A stretch of DNA of 64,000 nucleotides, taken from NCBI GenBank assembly GCA_036172665.1, contig JAYKNF010000017.1, positions 372,001 through 436,000 on the forward strand, written 5' to 3'. Shown in pieces: positions 10,601 to 18,743 of the stretch (the first letter of the stretch is position 1; every line of letters begins with the position of its first letter). This stretch comes from Prosopocoilus inquinatus (taxonomy: Eukaryota > Arthropoda > Insecta > Coleoptera > Lucanidae). The notes beneath the pieces are model-generated. The model was not told where the DNA came from and did not search any database. It saw only the letters and a list, made by a program, of their open reading frames with translations. Position numbers and translations under genes: made by a program.

Positions 10601-12793
10601 AAAATATGCTGTATTGGAAGGAATTAAATTTACTTGAGACATGTGGTTTAAATCTATGTATTCTTTTATGAATTGAGAATATTGAAATTTTAGATTAGAA
10701 TCGTATGAAAATTTACGTTCTAATTGTTGTTGACGTTTAATTGATAATGGTTTTGAGTTACCTAAATTAGAAGCAGAATGTTTTAGTGGTATTCGAACAA
10801 TGAACCGTCCTTCTTCATTTCTAGAAAACGTTTCTAGGAAATGTTTTTCGCAATAAACATCATCGGAAGACATAGAATGCTCGTTATTAATTTCCTCTAT
10901 CTCCCAAAATTTCTGCAATTCAGAATCAAGATTGCTGTGAGTTTTAGAAAAATTGCAATGAATTTTTGAAATGGATTCTGAGATGGTACCTGATATAATC
11001 CAACCGAATTCTGTGTTTTGAAGAACTGGCATATTCTTACCCAACTGAATTCTTTGATGATGAAGAATATTCCAAAAAATACCTGCACCAATAAGTACAT
11101 CTATTTCACTAGGCTCGGTGAATTGAGGATCTGCCAATTGAATGTTGGCTGGAATATTCCATGAGCTGGTGTTGATAGTGAATGAAGGCAAATTACCTGT
11201 AATTGTGGGCAAAATAAAACAACAAAGATTAGTAGAAAATTCATAATTGAGTGAATATATCACAATGTTGCATTTTTTTTTAATGACTGATGAAACGCCA
11301 TTGATTCCTCCAATGGTCATGTTTGTTGAATGTTCTTCTAATCCTAACTTTTTGCAAAATTTTGAAGTAAGAAAATTTGACTGAGAACCACAGTCAAGTA
11401 AAGCTTTTGCAGTATGAATGTTGCCAAAAACATCTGGAACTAAAATTGATACAGTGGAAAGCAGAACATGTTGATTAGGATAATGACTTGTGAAACTAAC
11501 TTGTGGCGAAATTGTTGTTGATGCATTTGGATGAATTGTTTTTGATGTAATTGGTTCACGTGTATATAATAATTCTGGATGAAGTAAAGTGTTATGTTTA
11601 GCTTTGCACTTTTTACAAAATCCAGATCTGCAGTTTTTAGTTGTGTGGCCTGAACGTAAACAGTTATTACAAAGATTCAGCTGCTTTACTGTTTTTAATT
11701 TATCTGACAAATTTAATTTTAAGAATTTTTCACAATAATAAATTAAATGTGCCCCATTACATACAGGACATTTCACATTTGAGGATATTAACGAAACTTG
11801 TTTGATATTATTATGTAACTGTTTATGTTCTTTGGCAATTTTATTATGATTGATTTCAAGTGTTTCTAGAAAATCTGCTCTTGAATTCAAAAAACTCTTG
11901 AATTCAGAAAGTGTTGGGAAATTATTGCCTGTTTTAACTTTTTCCCATTCCCGAACAGTAAATTTGTCTAATTTTGACGTAATTAAAAATATCAACAAAG
12001 TGTCCCAATGTTCTGTTGGTTGTTCTAGTGTTTGAAGAGCTCTTAAATGTTTAAAAATGGTATCTATCAAGTCTCTTATTCCTCTTGAGGACTCCTTTGT
12101 AAGTGAATTTAATTCAAACAGAGATTTGATGTGATTATTAATTAACAATCTGATGTTATTATACCTATTGCAAAGTAGTTCCCATGCGATTATGTAATTT
12201 TCGGATGAGAATTCTAGAGACTGTATAACCTTTAGTGCGTCACCTTCTAGTGAAGCACGTAAATAATGATACTTCTGAACATTGTCAATTGATTTGTTTG
12301 AATTAATTAGTGACTCAAAAGTATCTTTGAATTCCAACCAATTATCATATGCACCGTTAAATTTTGCAAGTTTAATTGTTGGAAGTTTAATGTTGTGAGA
12401 AATACCGTTTTGTTTTGAGGAATCTGATATGCCAGTGATACTGTCGCTTTGAATTTGGATGACAGGTGTGCAGACTTGCTTTAAAATAAATTTTGCGTCT
12501 GTGATTGCGGATGAATGCTTTTCAGTGAAATCTTCTCTCTCTAAATATTGCCTTTCTAAGTCATCTTCATCGCAAATATATTCTATTTTACTCTGAGTTT
12601 CATCAAATTCCTCAAACAACGATGCAAACTTGCTACTACGATCTTGCAATTCAATGATTGTTTTTTCTGCTAAAACTTGATCACTTGCATATGCATCTTG
12701 AACTGTGCGTAAATATTTTATAAAATTTGTTAGTTTGTATTTAATAGTACCTCGTTTACGCACAAGTTTTTCAGTAGATGTGACGTCTTGCAT
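7604..12793 (-). CDS. gag-pol: BEL/Pao Gag-Pol polyprotein, intact (1729 aa)
   Basis: Single frame encoding all proteins the element needs to package, copy and integrate its RNA. Order by residue: Gag about 1-340, with the N-terminal RKRGTIKYKLTNF region and a DUF1759-like part about 140-300; three zinc knuckles 342-405; aspartic protease with LLDCGS, Asp467; reverse transcriptase about 700-950 with Asp794 and YVDD at 870-873; RNase H with Asp1047, Glu1091, Asp1120 and Asp1166; integrase with His1349/His1354/Cys1384/Cys1387 and catalytic Asp1419, Asp1485, Glu1537; a C-terminal DUF5641-like domain about 1640-1715. The length is normal for the clade. The start is the first ATG after an in-frame TGA at 12800-12802 and has G at -3. 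Gag and Pol are fused without frameshift or stop, as is usual in BEL/Pao, so the protease must separate them. No inactivating change was seen. Confidence 0.97.
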   Translation of the reverse strand: MQDVTSTEKLVRKRGTIKYKLTNFIKYLRTVQDAYASDQVLAEKTIIELQDRSSKFASLFEEFDETQSKIEYICDEDDLERQYLEREDFTEKHSSAITDAKFILKQVCTPVIQIQSDSITGISDSSKQNGISHNIKLPTIKLAKFNGAYDNWLEFKDTFESLINSNKSIDNVQKYHYLRASLEGDALKVIQSLEFSSENYIIAWELLCNRYNNIRLLINNHIKSLFELNSLTKESSRGIRDLIDTIFKHLRALQTLEQPTEHWDTLLIFLITSKLDKFTVREWEKVKTGNNFPTLSEFKSFLNSRADFLETLEINHNKIAKEHKQLHNNIKQVSLISSNVKCPVCNGAHLIYYCEKFLKLNLSDKLKTVKQLNLCNNCLRSGHTTKNCRSGFCKKCKAKHNTLLHPELLYTREPITSKTIHPNASTTISPQVSFTSHYPNQHVLLSTVSILVPDVFGNIHTAKALLDCGSQSNFLTSKFCKKLGLEEHSTNMTIGGINGVSSVIKKKCNIVIYSLNYEFSTNLCCFILPTITGNLPSFTINTSSWNIPANIQLADPQFTEPSEIDVLIGAGIFWNILHHQRIQLGKNMPVLQNTEFGWIISGTISESISKIHCNFSKTHSNLDSELQKFWEIEEINNEHSMSSDDVYCEKHFLETFSRNEEGRFIVRIPLKHSASNLGNSKPLSIKRQQQLERKFSYDSNLKFQYSQFIKEYIDLNHMSQVNLIPSNTAYFLPHHGVFRQESLTTKLRVVFDGSANSDSGWSVNDLQFTGPPIQNEIFSILIKFRQHPFAVSADIEKMYRQVVIHPDDRHLQNIVWRFSSDDPISIYTLNTVTYGTRSAPYLAIRCLKQLAHEYQTKSSFASSIIKNDFYVDDLITGFDSETVAINVCKEIASILNSACFPLRKWNSNSQLFLQEFQNENEPVSVLNLGDNEFSKTLGIKWYSKSDTLGFQIKNFENSLSINKRSILSDVARIFDPLGLLSPCTIFSKIIIQKLWSLKLDWNDPIPDDLKATWIRFRNNLTKLNQLKLDRHVICKNSTEIELHGFCDASQNAYGACVYVRSIDQKEKILINLLCGKTKVAPLKCLTMPRLELCSALLLSQLINKVQKSFTIECSYHLWSDSQIILHWINSPSHSLPIFVRNRISKIQELTQISNWKYINTKDNPADLTSRGISPENLLKSQLWWNGPSWLSLPTNHWPSSAFSISIKYSKNNVCSATVENNFQIFERFSSLNRLKRTMAYILRFILNIKKQKSERPYGYLTIAELDLSMKQLIKLSQQDSFPQEINLLLNNKNLKPKHNLLSLAPFIDTEGLLRVGGRLKNSYLDFAQKHPLILSGKHRLAKLIFENTHITLLHAGPQLLLFTVRQHFWVTSGMSVAKSVVRGCIRCFKSKPKSFDQIMANLPKERVTVNNPFYITGIDYAGPFNIKDRKGRGSKTIKGYICLFICFSTKAMHLELVTDLSSETFLAALRRFASRRGKPAHLYSDNATNFIGAAKKLSALHEFFSNSKTEITNYCTNENITWHFIPPNSPHFGGLWESNIKNIKHHLSRVINDTKLTYEEFYTILTQIEATLNSRPLYPLSSDVDDLQPLTPAHFLIGKPLTAIPEPQLLDTPTNRLSRFQLQQQLVQSFWKRWSQEYLYHLQERKKWKSKNPGLKIGSLVIIKQDNLPPSQWLLGRIVELHPGDDNVVRVATVKTHKGNFKRAVAKLCPLPVPENGSSDSEIVHVKNS
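7649..8776 (-). other. Integrase with zinc-binding, DDE core and C-terminal domains
   Basis: About residues 1340-1715. The H2C2 zinc module has His1349, His1354, Cys1384 and Cys1387. The core has GIDYAGPF (Asp1419), LYSDNATNF (Asp1485) and PHFGGLWE (Glu1537). The second spacing, 51 residues, is longer than the DD35E of retroviruses, as in other BEL/Pao integrases. The C-terminal part (GSLVIIKQDNLPPSQW then GRIVELHPGDD) matches the DUF5641 type, probably used in DNA or chromatin contact. Confidence 0.9.
9269..9691 (-). other. RNase H domain
   Basis: About residues 1035-1175. The four acidic residues expected for RNA-strand cleavage are visible: GFCDASQ (Asp1047), MPRLELCSA (Glu1091), LWSDSQ (Asp1120) and DNPADLTSRG (Asp1166). 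The segment between reverse transcriptase and RNase H contains ARIFDPLGLLSP (971-982), a signature of the Pao-type polyprotein segment listed as Peptidase_A17. Confidence 0.9.
9944..10696 (-). other. Reverse transcriptase domain
   Basis: About residues 700-950. Conserved motifs appear in order: TKLRVVFDGSA (745-755), VSADIEKMYRQV with catalytic Asp794, TYGTRSAPYLA (833-843), and the YVDD box at 870-873, encoded at 10175-10186, with Asp872 and Asp873. YVDD matches BEL/Pao usage. All three catalytic carboxylates are present. Confidence 0.95.
10994..11461 (-). other. Aspartic protease domain
   Basis: About residues 445-600. The active-site motif is ALLDCGSQSNF, with Asp467 encoded at 11393-11395. 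DCGS replaces the DTG/DSG of most retropepsins and is the usual form in BEL/Pao. A downstream DVLIGAGIFW segment around 565-574 corresponds to the conserved strand and loop of the fold. It should cleave Gag-Pol as a dimer. Confidence 0.85.
11579..11770 (-). other. Gag nucleocapsid: three zinc knuckles
   Basis: Residues 342-405. The first is CX2CX3HX4C (Cys342, Cys345, His349, Cys354), the second CX2CX4HX4C (Cys375, Cys378, His383, Cys388), which is the classic retroviral spacing, and the third CX2CX3HX4H (Cys393, Cys396, His400, His405). Such knuckles bind the genomic RNA in the particle. Confidence 0.9.
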
Positions 12794-13063
12794 GACTTTT
12801 CAAATTCAGAAAACTATGAATTGAATTATTGTAACCTAGTTACAAAGAAATTGTGTTAATGTGTAAAAATATTTGTCAAAATATTTTCTTTTGCAAATAA
12901 ATGTATAAAAGTATGAATGTGTTTTATAAATGTGTACTACCTTAACACAGATAGCAGCCTACAAATTCTAGAACTGTTCTAGAGCCTTATCTGTAGTCCT
13001 GAACGATAGTTTTCTATGCGGTGTTTCTCTTCTTCGCTGATGCGCTTAGTTCTTGTAAATCTT
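12794..13063 (-). other. 5' leader of the retrotransposon
   Basis: About 270 bp between the primer-binding site and the Gag-Pol ATG; expected to hold packaging signals. AT-rich and without a long frame. A 17-bp near-perfect palindrome lies at 12967-12983 (TCTAGAAC-T-GTTCTAGA). No splice site or internal ribosome entry feature can be assigned. Confidence 0.7.
12967..12983. promoter_or_regulatory. Palindrome TCTAGAAC-T-GTTCTAGA in 5' leader
   Basis: Two perfect 8-base arms around one T. It includes TTCTAGAA, which matches the nTTCnnGAAn pair of a heat-shock element, but the next half-site is three bases away instead of two. In the RNA it could equally be a hairpin or kissing-loop dimer signal. 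Role not determined. Confidence 0.35.
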
Positions 13064-13084
13064 GAATCCGGCTCGATCGGACCA
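13064..13084 (-). other. Primer-binding site for a tRNA
   Basis: In element orientation this reads TGGTCCGATCGAGCCGG and on to GATTC; TGG is the complement of the tRNA CCA tail. The plus-strand sequence GAATCC-GGCTCGATCGG-ACCA looks like the T-loop end, T stem and acceptor stem of a tRNA. It starts 9 nt after the 5' LTR end, a longer gap than the 0-3 nt of many elements. I cannot name the tRNA with confidence. Confidence 0.7.
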
Positions 13085-13093
13085 AAAATAATA

Positions 13094-13260
13094 TGTTGAT
13101 TCGATATAGTGGACTGTATTTCTTTGTGTTTGTTTGCAGAAAAATTTCGCTGGTACAATTACCTTTTTTTATATGAAAGTTTTTTATTTATATTGCAATT
13201 GTTTTTTTTTTTTACAAGTGTATGTGATTCATTAAAATGAACGTAAAAATCGTGTTAACA
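13094..13260 (-). repeat. 5' LTR of BEL/Pao element
   Basis: Identical to 7335-7501 over 167 bp. As the upstream LTR in element orientation it should carry the promoter; TATAAATA at the complement of 13185-13192 is the candidate TATA box. Transcription would start downstream of it and run towards lower coordinates. Confidence 0.96.
13185..13192 (-). promoter_or_regulatory. Candidate TATA box of the 5' LTR
   Basis: TATAAATA in element orientation, 69-76 nt from the outer edge of the LTR, leaving about 90 nt of LTR downstream for start site and R region. It matches the TATA consensus well, but the LTR is AT-rich, so chance occurrence is possible. Confidence 0.5.
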
Positions 13261-13265
13261 CCATC
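13261..13265. repeat. Target-site duplication CCATC, right
   Basis: Direct repeat of 7330-7334 adjoining the TTAACA end of the right LTR; the interrupted monomer resumes here with CCATCCAAACGTC. Confidence 0.95.
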
Positions 13266-13750
13266 CAAACGTCAAATAACATGATAGATGAGTAAGGATC
13301 GATTAGGTACATCACAGGAACAACGCTAATGCGTGTTGTTTCGTTCAAAACTATTTCCAGCTTCTGCTGCGTCCGAAAATTTCGTGTCTCACATTAGAGT
13401 TACTGGAGTCCATCGAAACGTCAAATAACATAGTAGCTAAGTAAGGATCGATTAGATACATCACAGGAACAACGCTAATACGTGTTGTTTCGTTGAAAAC
13501 TATTTCCAGCTCCTGCAGCGTCCGAAAACTTCGTATCTCACTTCAGAGTTTCTGGAGCCCATCCAAACGTCAGATAACATGATAGACGAGTAAGGATCGA
13601 TTAGATACATCACAGGAACAACGCTAATGCGTGTTGTTTCGTTTAAAACTATTTCCAGCTTCTGCTGCGTCCGAGAACTTCGTATCTCACATCAGGGATA
13701 CTGGAGTCCATCCAAACGTCAAATAACATGATAGATAAGTAAGGATCGAT
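13266..13750. repeat. Right flank of insertion, duplicated 20 monomers away
   Basis: Matches 16246-16730 at an offset of 2980 bp. Both copies carry the rare CGTTGAAAAC (13491 and 16471) in the same monomer context, followed by GTTTCTGG/GTCAGATAAC and AGGGATACTGG monomers. Differences include GTCAAATAAC against GTCAGATAAC at the junction monomer and CTCCTGCAGCG near 13511 against CTCCTGCTGCG. Confidence 0.85.
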
Positions 13751-15310
13751 TAGATACAGCACAGGAACAACGCTAATACGTGTTGTTTCGTTTAAAACTA
13801 TTTCCAGCCCCTGCTGCGTCCGAAAACTTCGTATCTCACTTCAGAGTTACTGGAGCCCATCCAAACGTCAAATAACATGATAGATGAGTAAGGATCGATT
13901 AGGTACATCACAGGAACAACGCTAATGCGTGTTGTTTCGTTCAAAACTATTTCCAGCTCCTCCTGTGTCCGAAAACTTCGTTTCTCACATTAGAGTTACT
14001 GGAGTCCATCCAAACGTCAAATAACATGATAGATAAGTAAGGATCGATTAGATACAGCACAGGAACAACGCTAATACGTGTTGTTTCGTTTAAAACTATT
14101 TCCAGCTTCTGCTGCGTCCGAAAATTTCGTGTCTCACATTAGAGTTACTGGAGTCCATCGAAACGTCAAATAACATAGTAGCTAAGTAAGGATCGATTAG
14201 ATACATCACAGGAACAACGCTAATGCGTGTTGTTTCGTTCAAAACTATTTCCAGCTTCTGCTGGGTCCGAAAACTTCGTATCTCACATCAAAGTTATTGG
14301 AGTAAATCGAAACGCCAAATAACATGATGGATGAGTAAGGATCGATTAGATATTTCACAGGAACAACGCTAATGCGTGTTGTTTCGTTTAAAACTATTTC
14401 CAGCTCCTGCTGCGTCCGAAAACTTCGTATCTCACTTCAGAGTTTCTGTAGCCCATCCAAACTTCAAATAACATTATAGACGAGTAAGGATCGATTAGAT
14501 ACAGCACAGGAACAACGCTAATGCGTGTTGTTTCGTTCAAAACTATTTCCAGCTTCTGCTGCGTCCGAGAACTTCGTATCTCACATCAAAGTTATTGGAG
14601 TAAATCGAAACGCCAAATAACATGATGGATGAGTAAGGATCGATTAGATACATCACAGGAACAACGCTAATGCGTGTTGTTTCGTTTAAAACTATTTCCA
14701 GCTTCTGCTGCGTCCGAGAACTTCGTATCTCACATCAGGGATACTGGAGTCCATCCAAACGTCAAATAACATGATAGATAAGTAAGGATCGATTAGATAC
14801 AGCACAGGAACAACGCTAATACGTGTTGTTTCGTTTAAAACTATTTCCAGCTCCTGCTGCGTCCGAAAACTTCGTATCTCACTTCAGAGTTACTGGAGCC
14901 CATCCAAACGTCAAATAACATGATAGATGAGTAAGGATCGATTAGGTACATCACAGGAACAACGCTAATGCGTGTTGTTTCGTTCAAAACTATTTCCAGC
15001 TTCTGCTGCGTCCGAAAATTTCGTGTCTCACATTAGAGTTACTGGAGTCCATCGAAACGTCAAATAACATGATAGATAAGTAAGGATCGATTAGATACAT
15101 CACAGGAACAACGCTAGTACGTGTTGTTTCGTTTAAAACTATTTCCAGCTTCTGCTGCGTCCGAAAACTTCGTATCTCACTTCAGAGTTACTGGAGCCCA
15201 TCCAAACGTCAGATAACATGATAGATGAGTAAGGATCGATTAGGTACATCACAGGAACAACGCTAATGCGTGTTGTTTCGTTCAAAACTATTTCCAGCTT
15301 CTGCTGCGTC

Positions 15311-16730
15311 CGAAAATTTCGTGTCTCACATTAGAGTTACTGGAGTCCATCGAAACGTCAAATAACATAGTAGCTAAGTAAGGATCGATTAGATACATCA
15401 CAGGAACAACGCTAATGCGTGTTGTTTCATTTAAAACTATTTCCAGCTTCTGCTGCGTCCGAGAACTTCGTATCTCACATCAGGGATACTGGAGTCCATC
15501 CAAACGTCAAATAACATGATAGACAAGTAAGGATTGATTAGATACAGCACAGGAACAACGCTAATGCGTGTTGTTTCGTTCAAAACTATTTCCAGCTCCT
15601 CCTGTGTCCGAAAACTTCGTTTCTCACATTAGAGTTACTGGAGTCCATCCAAACGTCAAATAACATGATAGATAAGTAAGGATCGATTAGATACATCACA
15701 GGAACAACGCTAATGCGTGCTGTTTCGTTTAAAACTATTTCCAGCTTCTGCTGCGTCCGAGAACTTCGTATCTCACATCAAAGTTATTGGAGTCCATCGA
15801 AACGCCAAATAACCTGATGGATGAGTAAGGATCGATTAGATACATCACAGGAACAACGCTAATGCGTGTTGTTTCGTTCAAAACTATTTCCAGCTTCTGC
15901 TGCGTCCGAAAACTTCGTATCTCACTTCAGAGTTGCTGGAGCCCATCCAAACGTCAAATAACATGATAGATGAGTAAGGATCGATTAGGTACATCACAGG
16001 AACAACGCTAATGCGTGTTGTTTCGTTCAAAACTATTTCCAGCTTCTGCTGCGTCCGAAAATTTCGTGTCTCACATTAGAGTTACTGGAGTCCATCGAAA
16101 CGTCAAATAACATAGTAGCTAAGTAAGGATCGATTAGATACATCACAGGAACAACGCTAATACGTGTTGTTTCGTTTAAAACTATTTCCAGCTTCTGCTG
16201 CGTCCGAAAACTTCGTATCTCACTTCAGAGTTGCTGGAGCCCATCCAAACGTCAGATAACATGATAGATGAGTAAGGATCGATTAGGTACATCACAGGAA
16301 CAACGCTAATGCGTGTTGTTTCGTTCAAAACTATTTCCAGCTTCTGCTGCGTCCGAAAATTTCGTGTCTCACATTAGAGTTACTGGAGTCCATCGAAACG
16401 TCAAATAACATAGTAGCTAAGTAAGGATCGATTAGATACATCACAGGAACAACGCTAATACGTGTTGTTTCGTTGAAAACTATTTCCAGCTCCTGCTGCG
16501 TCCGAAAACTTCGTATCTCACTTCAGAGTTTCTGGAGCCCATCCAAACGTCAGATAACATGATAGACGAGTAAGGATCGATTAGATACATCACAGGAACA
16601 ACGCTAATGCGTGTTGTTTCGTTTAAAACTATTTCCAGCTTCTGCTGCGTCCGAGAACTTCGTATCTCACATCAGGGATACTGGAGTCCATCCAAACGTC
16701 AAATAACATGATAGATAAGTAAGGATCGAT
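15311..16730. repeat. Empty-site paralogue of the retrotransposon insertion
   Basis: Colinear with 6400-7334 joined to 13266-13750, but with an uninterrupted GAGCCCATCCAAACG at 16238-16252 where the other copy holds the element. The shared CGTTGAAAAC variant ties this copy to the occupied site. Confidence 0.85.
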
Positions 16731-17551
16731 TATATACAGCACAGGAACAACGCTAATACGTGTTGTTTCGTTCAAAACTATTTCCAGCTTCTGCTGCGTC
16801 CGAAAACTTTGTATCTCACATCAGAGTTACTGGAGTCCATCCAAACTTCAAATAACATGATAGATGAGTAAGGATCGATTAGATACATCACAGGAACAAC
16901 GCTAATGCGTGTTGTTTCGTTTAAAACTATTTCCAGCTTCTGCTGCGTCCGAGAACTTCGTATCTCACATCAAAGTTATTGGAGTCCATCGAAACGCCAA
17001 ATAACCTGATGGATGAGTAAGGATCGATTAGATACATCACAGGAACAACGCTAATGCGTGTTGTTTCGTTTAAAACTATTTCCAGCTTCTGCTGCGTCCG
17101 AGAACTTCGTATCTCACATCAGGGATACTGGAGTCCATCCAAACGTCAAATAACATGATAGATAAGTAAGGATCGATTATATACAGCACAGGAACAACGC
17201 TAATACGTGTTGTTTCGTTCAAAACTATTTCCAGCTTCTGCTGCGTCCGAAAACTTTGTATCTCACATCAGAGTTACTGGAGTCCATCCAAACTTCAAAT
17301 AACATGATAGATGAGTAAGGATCGATTAGATACATCACAGGAACAACGCTAATGCGTGTTGTTTCGTTTAAAACTATTTCCAGCTTCTGCTGCGTCCGAG
17401 AACTTCGTATCTCACATCAAAGTTATTGGAGTCCATCGAAACGCCAAATAACCTGATGGATGAGTAAGGATCGATTAGGTACATCACAGGAATAACGCTA
17501 ATGCGTGTTGTTTCGTTTAAAACTATTTCCAGCTTCTGCTGCGTCCGAAAA
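16658..17551. repeat. 447-bp trimer, two tandem copies (first in right block)
   Basis: Three distinct monomers repeat as a unit. A has AGGGATACTGG and TTATATACAGC, B has CTTTGTATCTCAC and AAACTTCAAAT, C has CAAAGTTATTGG, GAAACGCC and CCTGATGG. A starts at 16658 and 17105, 447 bp apart. The second C differs by ATTAGGTAC and GGAATAACG. Confidence 0.88.
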
Positions 17552-18743
17552 TTTCGTGTCTCACATTAGAGTTACTGGAGTCCATCGAAACGTCAAATAA
17601 CATGATAGATGAGTAAGGATCGATTAGATACATCACAGGAACAACGCTAATGCGTATTGTTTCGTTTAAAACTATTTCCAGCTCCTCCTGTGTCAGAAAA
17701 CTTCGTATCTCACATTAGAGTTTCTGGAGTCCATCCAAACGTCAAATAACATGATAGATAAGTAAGGATCGATTAGATACAGGACAGGAACAACGCTAAT
17801 GCGTGTTGTTTCGTTTAAAACTATTTCCAGCTTCAGTTGCGTCCGAAAACTTCGTATCTCACTTCAGAGTTACTGGAGCTCATCCAAACGTCAAATAACA
17901 TGATAGATGAGTAAGGATCGATTAGATACATCACAGGAACAACGCTAATGCGTGTTGTTTCGTTTAAAACTATTTCCAGCTTCTGCTGCGTCCGAGAACT
18001 TCGTATCTCACATCAAAGTTATTGGAGTCCATCGAAACGCCAAATAACCTGATGGATGAGTAAGGATCGATTAGATACATCACAGGATCAACGCTAATGC
18101 GTGTTGTTTCGTTTAAAACTATTTCCAGCTTCTGCTGCGTCCGAGAACTTCGTATCTCACATCAAAGTTATTGGAGTCCATCGAAACGCCAAATAACCTG
18201 ATGGATGAGTAAGGATCGATTAGATACATCACAGGAACAACGCTAATGCGTGTTGTTTCGTTTAAAACTATTTCCAGCTTCTGCTGCGTCCGAGAACTTC
18301 GTATCTCACTTCAGAGTTGCTGGAGCCCATCCAAACGTCAAATAACATGATAGATGAGTAAGGATCGATTAGGTACATCACAGGAACAACGCTAATGCGT
18401 GTTGTTTCGTTCAAAACTATTTCCAGCTTCTGCTGCGTCCGAAAATTTCGTGTCTCACATTAGAGTTACTGGAGTCCATCGAAACGTCAAATAACATAGT
18501 AGCTAAGTAAGGATCGATTAGATACATCACAGGAACAACGCTAGTACGTGTTGTTTCGTTTAAAACTATTTCCAGCTTCTGCTGCGTCCGAGAACTTCGT
18601 ATCTTACATCAGGGATACTGGAGTCCATCCAAACGTCAAATAACATGATAGATAAGTAAGGATCGATTAGATACATCACAGGAACAACGCTAGTACGTGT
18701 TGTTTCGTTTAAAACTATTTCCAGCTTCTGCTGCGTCCGAAAA

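Larger units (their letters stand above)
7335..13260 (-). mobile_element. Full-length BEL/Pao LTR retrotransposon, 5926 bp
   Basis: Complete element with two identical 167-bp LTRs, a primer-binding site, a purine tract and one uninterrupted Gag-Pol frame on the minus strand. The domain order Gag, zinc knuckles, aspartic protease, reverse transcriptase, RNase H, integrase, together with the YVDD active site and the C-terminal domain seen in Pao-type polyproteins, assigns it to BEL/Pao and not to Ty3/gypsy or Ty1/copia. There is no separate env frame. It is the only non-satellite sequence in the window and sits inside one satellite monomer, flanked by CCATC. Intact frame and identical LTRs suggest a recent insertion that could still be competent, although activity is not shown. 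Confidence 0.97.

Noticed and set aside
10897..11100. 67-residue frame within the retrotransposon
   Set aside because: Minus strand but out of frame with Gag-Pol and wholly inside it, with no start context or domain; a shadow frame.
11850..12035. 61-residue plus-strand frame within the retrotransposon
   Set aside because: Antisense to conserved Gag sequence, with no recognisable product.
7335..13260. Endogenous retrovirus with envelope gene
   Set aside because: The Gag-Pol frame ends 88 bp before the polypurine tract, so there is no room for an env gene.
13295..13305. RNA polymerase III B box in the monomer (GGATCGATTAG)
   Set aside because: Matches only about 7 of 10 fixed positions of GGTTCGANTCC, has no paired A box at the right distance and no T-run terminator; a tRNA- or SINE-derived satellite is not supported.
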